A DNA stretch of 9,958 nt from an uncultured Pyrinomonas sp. (GTDB taxonomy: Bacteria; Acidobacteriota; Blastocatellia; Pyrinomonadales; Pyrinomonadaceae). This document shows, piece by piece, positions 1 to 6,387 of this stretch; within the stretch, counting starts at the first letter, position 1; every line of letters starts with the position of its first letter. The DNA is taken from assembly GCA_937135995.1 (NCBI GenBank), contig CAKZOF010000215.1, positions 1-9,958 on the forward strand. Reading direction: 5' to 3'. The translations under genes were made by a program, and so were the position numbers. The notes under the pieces were generated by a model. The model had not been told where the DNA came from, made no database searches, and saw only the letters and a program-made list of their open reading frames with translations.

Positions 1-233
1 TCGGACTCAATTCGCTCTTTCTGCGCTACAGTCGCGAAGCGGAAACGCAGGCCGACGTCGGCGCAGTGCAGTTGATGCGCCGAGCCGGCTACAATCCATA
101 CGGTTTAGCGAGCTTCATGCGGACCATGCGCGGCGGCGGTGGATTCTTCTCGGATCATCCAAGTCCGGCTAACCGCGTGGAGCGAATCGAAGAGGAGATC
201 AGATCGACGGGCGGCGCGCCGCGTCGTCGGTGA
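1..233 (+). CDS. M48 family metalloprotease, C-terminal fragment (BepA-like)
   Basis: This is the 3' end of a gene entering from the left edge; the readable frame starts at base 3 and gives 77 codons including the TGA stop at 231-233. The fragment opens with a YSREAETQAD stretch. In M48 peptidases this pattern carries the third zinc ligand (the Glu of SRxxExxAD) that follows the HExxH helix, which lies outside the window. It is followed by MRRAGYNPYGL and by SDHPSPANRVERIEEE, the His-Pro-x-x-x-x-Arg segment typical of periplasmic BepA/YfgC-type M48 proteins. Family members are membrane-associated or periplasmic zinc proteases for quality control of envelope proteins. No TPR region follows, since the protein ends about 25 residues after the HPSPANR segment. 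It is the only plus-strand gene and converges on the minus-strand cluster. The family call is firm; whether it is a true BepA orthologue cannot be told from the fragment. Confidence 0.87.
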   Translation, partial: GLNSLFLRYSREAETQADVGAVQLMRRAGYNPYGLASFMRTMRGGGGFFSDHPSPANRVERIEEEIRSTGGAPRRR

Positions 234-259
234 TCAAACGCGAAGAACGGCCATCCGAG

Positions 260-289
260 CGCGCTCCGGGTTCCTCTGGAGCGCGTTTT
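260..289 (+). terminator. Rho-independent terminator after the M48 gene
   Basis: An 8-bp perfect GC-rich stem (CGCGCTCC at 260-267 with GGAGCGCG at 278-285) encloses a 10-nt loop and is followed directly by TTTT (286-289). G-U and A-U pairs can extend the base by two steps. It lies 26 nt past the M48 stop and just beyond the stop of the convergent minus-strand gene. On the minus strand the stem is followed by CTCGG rather than a T run, so it looks directional for the plus strand. Confidence 0.75.
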
Positions 290-299
290 CATTCGGCGC

Positions 300-512
300 T
301 CAAGAGAAAGACTGGTCCTGAATGATACGATAGAGCACCGAGGCGATTTCCGCATCGACGACGATGCCGGCAAGCACTAAACTGTTCGATCCCGTGGCAA
401 CGAACAGGTGTGCGCGCAGCGCTCCGTTGTCGGTTTCGAATTGCACTTTGACGATCTTGTCGAGATCGACGTATGCACTGCCCTCTTTGCTGGCTACGGG
501 GACCCACTGCAT
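300..512 (-). CDS. Small conserved-looking protein of unknown function (70 aa)
   Basis: I do not recognise this 70-residue protein. It begins MQWVPVASKEG and shows alternating hydrophobic strands (AYVDLDKIVKVQF, AHLFVATG, SLVLAGIVV) followed by a short C-terminal helix (ASVLYRIIQ). This is the look of a small soluble beta-rich domain; it has no signal peptide, membrane segment or cysteine. The frame can open at a GTG at 518-516, but a strong AAAGGAGG sequence sits 7 nt before the ATG at 512-510 and only 1 nt before the GTG, so the ATG is chosen. It starts 2 nt after the stop of the YkgJ-type gene, so it is almost certainly the third gene of the fmdB-like/ykgJ-like unit. Reality of the gene is supported by the Shine-Dalgarno sequence, spacing and plausible fold; the function is unknown. 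Confidence 0.72.
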   Translation of the reverse strand: MQWVPVASKEGSAYVDLDKIVKVQFETDNGALRAHLFVATGSNSLVLAGIVVDAEIASVLYRIIQDQSFS

Positions 513-514
513 CG

Positions 515-1087
515 TCACTCCTCCTTTAGCGTCGTATCGGTTTCAAGCCTCCTTGACGAGGACGAAGCGAAAAGCTCGCGAAGCCGCACTCTGTTCATCG
601 CGCTGCCGAAAAGCGACTGGAGCCTGGCCAGCTCAGCTTCAGCCGGACCGATGGTCCAGCAAGCGTCTGCCGCAAGCTGTTCGATCGGATCTCCGACATC
701 GTTGAGCGGGCATATGTCGCGGAGTTCCAAAACTCCGCCGTCTTCCGCCTCTTCCAACCAGCGAAGCGGCAGCCCTTGCGTGCGGCAGACGTATGGCCGA
801 TCTGGGTAGATGCGACATGCACCGCTGGCGTCGAGAAAAGCGCATTTGCCGGCGGGATGCGGCGCTTCTGCCCGGAGCAGAGCGCGGTGGCGGCGACGTA
901 TGTGCTCCGCTTCGATTTCGAAGACGGTTAGCTCGTCCACGCAGCAAGCGCAACAGCCAGGCTTGCAGTTCAACCTTGCGGCGTGCTTGTCGGCGAGCCG
1001 TTCGACAGCACGATCCACTCGCGCGTAAAAACGCTCAAGCTCCAGTAACGCGCTTTCTCGAACACCCGATGCTTCTTCGTTGGACAC
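515..1087 (-). CDS. YkgJ-family cysteine-cluster protein (putative Fe/Zn binding)
   Basis: This 190-residue protein carries the CxxxCCxCC signature near its N-terminus (C41, C45, C46, C48, C49 in CKPGCCACC). Further cysteines follow in the family's usual order: C82 and C91 (KCAFLD, GACRIY), C101 (RPYVCR), C126 (ICPLN) and C143. The segment CRIYPDRPYVCR is very characteristic of the YkgJ (CxxCxxCC) family, thought to bind iron or zinc; the cellular role is not settled for most members. Residues 10-40 form a helical lead-in and the last 30 residues are variable and Ser/Arg rich. There is no signal peptide, so it is cytoplasmic. The start is a GTG at 1087-1085, 6 nt after the stop of the zinc-ribbon gene, without a clear Shine-Dalgarno; no ATG is available before the cysteine cluster, so coupling to the upstream gene is likely. 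It is the middle gene of a three-gene unit. Confidence 0.85.
   Translation of the reverse strand: MSNEEASGVRESALLELERFYARVDRAVERLADKHAARLNCKPGCCACCVDELTVFEIEAEHIRRRHRALLRAEAPHPAGKCAFLDASGACRIYPDRPYVCRTQGLPLRWLEEAEDGGVLELRDICPLNDVGDPIEQLAADACWTIGPAEAELARLQSLFGSAMNRVRLRELFASSSSRRLETDTTLKEE
520..527 (-). promoter_or_regulatory. Ribosome binding site of the 70-aa gene (decides the start)
   Basis: The minus strand reads AAAGGAGG here, 7 nt before the ATG at 512-510. A GTG in the same frame (518-516) is only 1 nt away and is therefore not usable. The site lies inside the last codons of the YkgJ-type gene. Confidence 0.75.
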
Positions 1088-1093
1088 GGTCGT

Positions 1094-1315
1094 TTAATCG
1101 AGCGAGCAAGCTCCCGGCCCGCGCGGATCGCCGCAAGTTCTGCACGGTCCGATCTCGCCTTTGAACTCTCCATCGCTCTTGGCGACCGAAAAGACGGATA
1201 GTTGCTTTTCGATCTCCTCGCTGTGGCAACTCGGACACGCGACGCGGCTCGTGGTCACGACGATCTTCTCAAACCTGTCACCGCACTGCCGGCAAACGTA
1301 TTCGAAGATGGGCAT
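1094..1315 (-). CDS. FmdB-type zinc-ribbon protein
   Basis: This 73-residue protein starts MPIFEYVCRQCGDRFE, the classic opening of the FmdB/CxxC_CxxC_SSSS putative regulatory family. Two CxxC knuckles (C8/C11 and C27/C30, CPSC) form a single-zinc ribbon. A second cysteine group at the C-terminus (C58, C61 and C70, in GPCRTCGDPRGPGAC) may bind another metal or stay disordered. Family members are small cytoplasmic proteins, first annotated as regulators of formamidase/amidase operons, but with no general proven function. The ATG at 1315-1313 is preceded by AAAGGAGG with a rather long 12-nt spacer. It heads the unit leading to the YkgJ-type gene (6-nt gap) and the 70-aa unknown (2-nt gap), and lies 64 nt after the aminopeptidase stop, so it may be co-transcribed with that gene. 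The fold is confident; the role is unknown. Confidence 0.88.
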   Translation of the reverse strand: MPIFEYVCRQCGDRFEKIVVTTSRVACPSCHSEEIEKQLSVFSVAKSDGEFKGEIGPCRTCGDPRGPGACSLD

Positions 1316-1327
1316 CGTCTCTTCGCA

Positions 1328-1335
1328 CCTCCTTT
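1328..1335 (-). promoter_or_regulatory. Ribosome binding site of the zinc-ribbon gene
   Basis: The minus strand carries the same AAAGGAGG octamer as the site before the 70-aa gene, here 12 nt from the ATG at 1315. A second purine-rich GGAGGAGG stretch occurs just upstream in the same 64-nt gap. Confidence 0.55.
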
Positions 1336-1379
1336 GATCGAAGCCTCCTCCAGCATCCGAGCGGAATTCGGACGTTCAG

Positions 1380-3116
1380 CTAACGCGATAGCTCGAAGTT
1401 AAATTCTGCACGTTGACGGGAGCCGGAAGCAAATCGCGGCGCGACGTCGATGGAAGCTGAACGGTTCGCGCGAAGGGCACGTGCTTTGACGATGAAGCTT
1501 TCGAGGTCGGCGATGGTGCGCGGCAGAGCGGCGGAAAGATTTCTGAAGCCGTTCTCGGTGACGAGCACATCGTCTTCAATGCGCACGCCGATGCCTTTAT
1601 ACTTCTCGAACGCCGGGCGCACCGCTTCGCGGAACTTTCGGTACTCTTCCGTATCCGGGAGATTGTCGAGCGCGTCTTCGCGAACGTATATGCCGGGTTC
1701 GACGGTGAAGACCATGCCGGGAACAAGCTTCGCTCCGGGGAGATCGACGTCGTGAACGTTCATGCCGAGCATATGCGACGTGCCGTGCATGAACCAGATC
1801 GCGTACTGCGTGGAGTTCTTGTCGGTGATCAACCCCAGGCGCAGCAGGCCGTCTTTGATCTTCTCCACAGCCGCCGCTTGAACTTCTGATAGCGTAGCCC
1901 CGGGACGAACGGCATGCATCGCGGCCTCTTGCGCGTCAAGCACGACGTTGTAGATCTCGGCTTGCGCGGAGGTGAATTTGCCGCCGACAGGAAACGTGCG
2001 CGTGATATCGGCCGAGTAATGCTCATACTCGGCTCCGACATCCATCAACAGCAGCGCGTCCGGTTTGATCGGCCCGCGCGCCTCTTCGTAATGCAACGTG
2101 GTCGCGTTCGGGCCGCAACCGACGATGGACGGATAACCCCAAAACGCGTTCCGGCGGCGAAAAACGTACTCGACTTCGGCTTTCACTTCGTATTCCCACT
2201 GCGCTTCGGAGGCCATCGTCATGGCGTGCTGCACCGCTTCGATGGTGATGTCGATGGCGTGCTGCATCAATTGCAGTTCCATGGGCGATTTCACCATGCG
2301 CATCTCGGTGAAGATCGGCCACGCGCTGCGGACGGCGTACCCGTTGGCCCCTTGCGCCCAGTGTGCGGCGAAGCGCTGTTCTTGGCGGAACTCGCGGCTT
2401 TCGCCGCCATCGCGCACTTCGCGGTCGAAGGGGAGCAACAAATAGATGACGGCTTGATTGTTGCGCGCGGCGGTGAAGATGGTCTCGTACCCGGTGGCGG
2501 CAGTGGCAGCGGCCGGCACGACGGCGGAAGCGATCTGCACTGCCGCGCGCGCTTCGCTTGCGGACGATGTGCGGCTCATCAAGCGCGCCTCTTCCTTTGG
2601 CGTGTAGGATTGGCGCAAGCGCATCGCACGCATGAACGGCTCGAATTCGCGTGCATCCCAAATCTCGCTGATGCCGGAGATGCGCTGAGCGTCTTCCGCG
2701 CTGTACATCCGTCCAGTCCACGTTTCGAGTCGCGGATCGCGGCGCGGTAGAAACAGGATTTCAGGAAAGCGCGGGTTGCCGGGCATCAGGACGAGCTTGA
2801 TCCCGCGTTGGTTCAAGTGCGTAAGATAGAAAAGGTTGTTCTCTTGCCTGTATTCGTAATCGACATCATTGGAGTAAACGCGCGGTTCGGCGCTGAACAG
2901 GACCAGCATCGCGTGTGGGCCGATCCGTTCCGCAACTCGCGCGCGGCGGCGGGCGAGTTCTGCTCGCCGTACTTCGTCCGGAATGACTGGTGCCGCCGGC
3001 GCCGTGCGAATCAGCCCGTTCGACGCGATCGGTTGCCCGAGAGGAAGCACGGGCGTCGGTGAAAACGAAAAGACGAGCGCGAAAATGACGAAGCGCAAAA
3101 GAGAATTCCGTTTCAT
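1380..3116 (-). CDS. Exported Xaa-Pro aminopeptidase (M24B, aminopeptidase P-like)
   Basis: The 578-residue product removes N-terminal residues preceding proline, using a dinuclear metal site. All five expected ligands are present: D359 (LLLMDVG), D370 (SADITRTFPV), H448 (HGTSHMLGMNVHD), E473 (FTVEPGIYV) and E514 (VRIEDDVLVT). The accessory H342 (GPNATTLHYE) and H455 are also present. Residues about 48-185 form the aminopeptidase P N-terminal domain (NNLFYLTHLNQRG). A charged and Ala-rich stretch at 170-260 looks longer than in cytoplasmic PepP, and a 45-residue tail follows the catalytic domain. Residues 1-26 (MKRNSLLRF, then a hydrophobic core) look like a Sec signal peptide, so it probably acts in the periplasm or outside the cell. 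The frame stays open 25 codons upstream to 3191, but GGAGAAG 7 nt before the ATG at 3116 and the signal peptide fix this start. It lies downstream of a repeat-bearing gap. Confidence 0.93.
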   Translation of the reverse strand: MKRNSLLRFVIFALVFSFSPTPVLPLGQPIASNGLIRTAPAAPVIPDEVRRAELARRRARVAERIGPHAMLVLFSAEPRVYSNDVDYEYRQENNLFYLTHLNQRGIKLVLMPGNPRFPEILFLPRRDPRLETWTGRMYSAEDAQRISGISEIWDAREFEPFMRAMRLRQSYTPKEEARLMSRTSSASEARAAVQIASAVVPAAATAATGYETIFTAARNNQAVIYLLLPFDREVRDGGESREFRQEQRFAAHWAQGANGYAVRSAWPIFTEMRMVKSPMELQLMQHAIDITIEAVQHAMTMASEAQWEYEVKAEVEYVFRRRNAFWGYPSIVGCGPNATTLHYEEARGPIKPDALLLMDVGAEYEHYSADITRTFPVGGKFTSAQAEIYNVVLDAQEAAMHAVRPGATLSEVQAAAVEKIKDGLLRLGLITDKNSTQYAIWFMHGTSHMLGMNVHDVDLPGAKLVPGMVFTVEPGIYVREDALDNLPDTEEYRKFREAVRPAFEKYKGIGVRIEDDVLVTENGFRNLSAALPRTIADLESFIVKARALRANRSASIDVAPRFASGSRQRAEFNFELSR

Positions 3117-3123
3117 CGAAAAT

Positions 3124-3130
3124 CTTCTCC
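3124..3130 (-). promoter_or_regulatory. Ribosome binding site of the aminopeptidase (decides the start)
   Basis: The minus strand reads GGAGAAG, 7 nt before the ATG at 3116-3114. It supports the internal ATG with its signal peptide over the longer open frame that runs up to 3191 into the repeat array. Confidence 0.6.
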
Positions 3131-3175
3131 AATAATCAGGTCGAAGCTGTTGAACACAGCATAGCCTGTTCGGCG

Positions 3176-3206
3176 GGCTGAAAGCCAGCACGCTCGGTCA
3201 GCGATC
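3176..3206. repeat. 31-nt hairpin repeat, copy 1 (unit A)
   Basis: This 31-nt segment is identical to 3242-3272. On the plus strand it folds into two adjacent mini-hairpins, each with a 4-bp stem and 5-nt loop: GCTG/CAGC (3177-3180 with 3186-3189) and CGCT/AGCG (3191-3194 with 3200-3203), separated by a single A. It lies in the leader of the aminopeptidase gene, about 60 nt before its start codon. The build resembles small interspersed REP-like repeats. Whether it is dispersed in the genome cannot be seen from this window. Confidence 0.85.
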
Positions 3207-3241
3207 GGGCACGCGCGCCTGAACCGACACGAGCGATCCGT
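3207..3241. repeat. Divergent spacer unit between the two 31-nt repeats (unit B)
   Basis: This 35-nt stretch separates the two identical copies. On the minus strand it begins with GGATCGCT, like the A units, and GATC recurs at 34- and 32-nt steps (3272, 3238, 3206), so the array reads as A-B-A with units of about 33 nt. Beyond that shared beginning the match to unit A is poor; it may be a degenerate copy or a distinct partner element. Confidence 0.45.
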
Positions 3242-3272
3242 GGCTGAAAGCCAGCACGCTCGGTCAGCGATC
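3242..3272. repeat. 31-nt hairpin repeat, copy 2, overlapping a gene end
   Basis: This copy is identical to 3176-3206 and contains the same pair of mini-hairpins. It overlaps the 3' end of the NHL-M23 gene: the TGA stop at 3266-3264 and the last two codons (Asp-Arg) lie inside the repeat. The repeat therefore supplies the end of that protein, and its hairpins sit at the stop codon of the transcript. Confidence 0.85.
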
Positions 3273-5426
3273 CTCGGACGCCTGATCTTTGCCGTCCGGT
3301 CCGGTTTTGTGTGCGCTGATCCCGAGGGCGAAGTCGCGCGTCGTGTGATTGCCGAAGAAATCTTCGGCGATGATGCGCAACAGATATGCGCCCGCGGGCA
3401 GCGCCGTCGCGTCAAAGAAGTCTTCGCGCGCTTCGCCGTCGCGCACGATGTTGGTCGCTTGATAAGCGAAGACCGTTTCACCGCCGTAGCCGGCATTGCT
3501 CCCTTGCGCGTAGGCGATCTGAACCGCACGCGCGTCATCGGGCAAAACGTCGAAGGCGATGTTCAGCAACGGTTGCTCAAAGCCCTGCACCGGCTTAGCG
3601 TGTTCGTCGAAAAGTTGATAGCCCAGACGGTAGATCCCTAGCCGGCGGCGTGCGGCGTTGCCGTCCATCTGATCGAAACATTCGACGACGATGCGCACTC
3701 GTTCCGGTGGGACGGAGGGCGCGTTCCGCCGTTTCGCCGCACCGTCGTCGAGCAGCGCGATCTCTTCGCCCGAAAGGCGCACGATGCGCACGCGCGAAAT
3801 CACCGGTGGGCGCGCATCCTGCACGCGCGGAAGCTCGATGACTGAAAGGGCGTTCGCTTCGGCTCCAATCGGACCGGCGATCAAGTGAACATGATACTGC
3901 TCGTTGAGCGTCCCGAGCGCTTCGCCTTCCGTGAAAACGGCACCGCGCGGCACGCGCAGGTCAGTCGGTTCGCCACGCTCGTCGCGGCGAAAGATGAAAC
4001 GGTCGTCTGCGAACGGACGGTTCTGGCGGTCGCGTCCGACGCGAAGGTGAACGTAGCCGAAGAGCGGAAAGCGAATCCGTTCGCGCGCCGTGCCGAAGCC
4101 TTGAACGGCCAAAGGGAGCAGAACTCGCTCCGTGCGCAAGAGGCGCACCGTTTCGCCGAGCGCGCCGGGAACGTCCAACCCGTTGTGAAACCACGCTTCG
4201 CGGTCGGCGGCGACGAGACCGCGGATCTCGCCGAACGTCGCGGCGATTTCGCGCGCTCTGTCCGGCGGATCGAATGGCCAACGGTGGGCCAGTTTGCGAT
4301 GCTCCCTCTGTCGAACCGCGCGGCGCCAGCGCGCCAACGGAGACTCTTCGGGCGGAAGCACCGTGCCGCGCAGGCGGCCCTCGCCGACCAACACGCGCAG
4401 CAGCTTGTTACCTGCGTCGGCAACAACGAACGAGCCATCGGGCGCCACGGCGAGGCCCGAAGGGCGGCGAAAACGCGCCGTCGAAAGCGGCCCGTCGAGA
4501 AAACCGCTTCCGCCGCTCCCAGCGATCGTCGTCACCCTCGGTGGCCCTTGATCCTTTTTGTCCATCTGTGACGGGAGGCGGACTTCACGGATCGCGCCGC
4601 TTCCGGCATCGGCGACGTAAACGGCGCCTTCACGCGTCGCGACGATGCCGATGGGTTCATCGAAAGCTGCGCCATCGAGTGGACCGTCGCGTGATTCTGC
4701 CTCGCCTGTCCCGCTCAGCGTTGTGGTCGCACCGTTCGGTTCAACGCGGCGCAGGCGGTTGTTGCCCGTGTCGGCGACGACGAGCGAACCATCGGGCAGG
4801 AGAGCGATGCCGCATGGGGTGTGAAAACGGACCTCTGCGCCCGCCGCTCCATCGGCAAAGCCGGTTTCGCCACCGGCCACAGTGCGAACCTCACCGCGTT
4901 CGTTTACGACGCGGATGCGGTCGTTGTATGAATCGGCGACGTAGATCGTTCCATCGCTGGCGACGGCGATGCCGATTGGTGCACTAAAAAGGGTTCGCTC
5001 GCGCATTCCGTCCTCGAAGCCGGGCCGACCGCGCTGCCCGACGACGAGTTGGACCGCTCCTGTTCGCGTATCGATCCTCAAGATGGCGTGCGCGCCCGTT
5101 TCGGCCACAATGAGCGAGCCATCGGGAGCGAGTGCGATGGCCGAAGGCGTCGCCAGACCGTCGGTGATGACGCGCGTTTCGCCGTTCGGCGAGATGCGGT
5201 AGATGCGCCCCTGTTCGCCATCAGCGACATAGATCGTGCCTTCCGAAGAGACGGCGACGCCGAAAGGATCTTCGAGTTGCACCGGAAGAGGGAGCGTGTG
5301 GGCAACGGAGAGGGGTGGAAGAGGCGCGCGTTCCCGACGGATGATGAACCACGCGGCGAGCAACGCGCCGATGGCGAGAAGAACGGAGATTGATAGGCGC
5401 CAGCGCGCTGCGGATCGGCGTTCCAC
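3264..5426 (-). CDS. Membrane-anchored NHL beta-propeller fused to an M23 (LytM-type) peptidase domain
   Basis: The 720-residue protein has one N-terminal membrane anchor or uncleaved signal (about 11-29), so the rest is periplasmic. Residues 50-350 hold six NHL repeats of the form P-x-G-I-A-V...DG-(S/T)-(I/L)-x-V-A-(D/E)-x-G (starting near 50, 91, 147, 201, 255 and 319), a six-bladed propeller. After a basic helical linker, residues 395-530 match the M23 fold: FGEIRG, then HNGLDVPGALGETV, YVHL and YHVHL. Aligned to LytM, the zinc ligands are H414, D418 and H514, and the catalytic histidines H460 and H512; all are present. About 20 extra residues lie between H460 and H512. Residues 540-705 look like an Ig-like beta domain, ending in AEDFFGNHT. 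M23 enzymes cut peptidoglycan cross-bridges, though activity here is inferred. The GTG start lies 10 nt after the amidotransferase stop. The stop codon sits in a 31-nt repeat. Confidence 0.85.
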   Translation of the reverse strand: MERRSAARWRLSISVLLAIGALLAAWFIIRRERAPLPPLSVAHTLPLPVQLEDPFGVAVSSEGTIYVADGEQGRIYRISPNGETRVITDGLATPSAIALAPDGSLIVAETGAHAILRIDTRTGAVQLVVGQRGRPGFEDGMRERTLFSAPIGIAVASDGTIYVADSYNDRIRVVNERGEVRTVAGGETGFADGAAGAEVRFHTPCGIALLPDGSLVVADTGNNRLRRVEPNGATTTLSGTGEAESRDGPLDGAAFDEPIGIVATREGAVYVADAGSGAIREVRLPSQMDKKDQGPPRVTTIAGSGGSGFLDGPLSTARFRRPSGLAVAPDGSFVVADAGNKLLRVLVGEGRLRGTVLPPEESPLARWRRAVRQREHRKLAHRWPFDPPDRAREIAATFGEIRGLVAADREAWFHNGLDVPGALGETVRLLRTERVLLPLAVQGFGTARERIRFPLFGYVHLRVGRDRQNRPFADDRFIFRRDERGEPTDLRVPRGAVFTEGEALGTLNEQYHVHLIAGPIGAEANALSVIELPRVQDARPPVISRVRIVRLSGEEIALLDDGAAKRRNAPSVPPERVRIVVECFDQMDGNAARRRLGIYRLGYQLFDEHAKPVQGFEQPLLNIAFDVLPDDARAVQIAYAQGSNAGYGGETVFAYQATNIVRDGEAREDFFDATALPAGAYLLRIIAEDFFGNHTTRDFALGISAHKTGPDGKDQASEDR

Positions 5427-5436
5427 GTCCGTTGGA

Positions 5437-6387
5437 TCAAGCGGCGGTCTTCGCTGCGTGTTCGATTGCTTGGCGCAGGAAGTTTTCGAAGATGATGCGC
5501 CCGTCGCGCGATTCGTTGGGATGCTCCCAGCGTGTCGGGTTTTTGCGCCAGTCCTCGAAAGATTTTTCGAGATGAAACTGTACGGCGTAGATGAGTTGCC
5601 CGGCTTCGCGCCGGACCATCATCTGATTGCGGCAGAGGTACGAGGTCGCGAGCAGTTTGAAGCCTTCGGGTACGCGGTCGAGTTGCAATCCGTGATTCTG
5701 CCAGACGCGCAGGATGCGCGCTTCGAGTGTGTAATCTTGCCAGATGCCCGATTCGCGCTCGTTTATTCCGGCGAAGATCGGATCGGTCGGATCGGTGATG
5801 CGGACGAATCGGTACTGATACTCGTAGTGCCGGTTTTGACGGCGTTGATGTGGTTCGAGTCGGTCCAGCGTGACGACGCGCGCGCCAAAGCTCCATCCGA
5901 TCAACTGATGGCCGCCGCAGATGCCGAGCACGGCGGTTCTGGTCCGGTGAATGAACTCTTTGAAACGCTGGAGCAACTGCTGGTTGTAGTAGTCGAAATC
6001 GCTGAGCGTGCCGCTCAGGACGATGGCCTGCGGGCGAAACTCTTCCGCCGCGGCGGTGATCTCCGACAGATGCGCGACCGACGTCTCGGGGCGGCGGACG
6101 AGCCGCGCGACGTTGTTCAATATATTCTCGACGGCGAGCGCAGCGATCTCGCGTTCGCGTTGGAGATGCGCGCGAAGCTGGCGCCCCAGATCAGCGCGCG
6201 CCAGGTCGGAGACGTCGCCCTCGTGGCGCAACAGATCGTCTATGACGAGAACGCGCGCCGCTTCGATGCGTTTCTCGATCGGCTCGTAACGGCAAAAGGT
6301 TCGCTGGTTGTAAGGAAAGGGCAGCGGTTCGGCCGCTGCGACGATCCTTTTTTGATCTTGTCCCATGCGCTTTCGACGCTCGGTCAC
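5437..6387 (-). CDS. Class I glutamine amidotransferase domain protein, stand-alone
   Basis: The 316-residue product carries a class I (triad) glutaminase domain from about residue 44 to 310. The nucleophile elbow is GICGGHQ with C157, after the LSGTLSDF segment where GuaA/PurF-independent GATases have their oxyanion loop. The His-x-Glu pair is H272/E274 in YAVQFHLEKS, and WQNHG (229-233) fills the usual position before the 'P-x-GF-x-x-L-A-x-S' strand. The glutaminase would release ammonia from glutamine for a partner enzyme, but no synthetase domain is fused, so the acceptor is unknown. Residues 55-110 contain a charged helical insert. The GTG start at 6387 overlaps the previous gene's TGA as GTGA, a translational-coupling arrangement that favours it over the ATG at 6366. 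It is followed 10 nt later by the NHL-M23 gene. Confidence 0.85.
   Translation of the reverse strand: MTERRKRMGQDQKRIVAAAEPLPFPYNQRTFCRYEPIEKRIEAARVLVIDDLLRHEGDVSDLARADLGRQLRAHLQREREIAALAVENILNNVARLVRRPETSVAHLSEITAAAEEFRPQAIVLSGTLSDFDYYNQQLLQRFKEFIHRTRTAVLGICGGHQLIGWSFGARVVTLDRLEPHQRRQNRHYEYQYRFVRITDPTDPIFAGINERESGIWQDYTLEARILRVWQNHGLQLDRVPEGFKLLATSYLCRNQMMVRREAGQLIYAVQFHLEKSFEDWRKNPTRWEHPNESRDGRIIFENFLRQAIEHAAKTAA

Noticed and set aside
1914..2750. 278-codon open frame on the plus strand
   Set aside because: It lies wholly antisense to the aminopeptidase, whose catalytic motifs are intact. The translation is a low-complexity Arg/Gly/His-rich shadow common in GC-rich DNA.
3158..3163. TATGCT on the minus strand as a -10 box for the aminopeptidase
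   Set aside because: No acceptable -35 hexamer lies 16-18 nt upstream, and promoter rules for the likely host group are uncertain.
3113..3538. Minus-strand frame of 141 codons whose translation repeats an ADRACWLSA-like peptide
   Set aside because: The peptide repeat is only the 31-nt DNA repeat read in frame (66 nt spacing is a multiple of three). The rest overlaps the NHL-M23 gene in another frame, and there is no ribosome binding site.
4400..5280. Recurrent similar DNA segments, about 100-165 bases apart, such as the 'GCGATGCCGATTGG'-like stretches
   Set aside because: They are the coding repeats of the NHL propeller blades, not independent DNA repeats.
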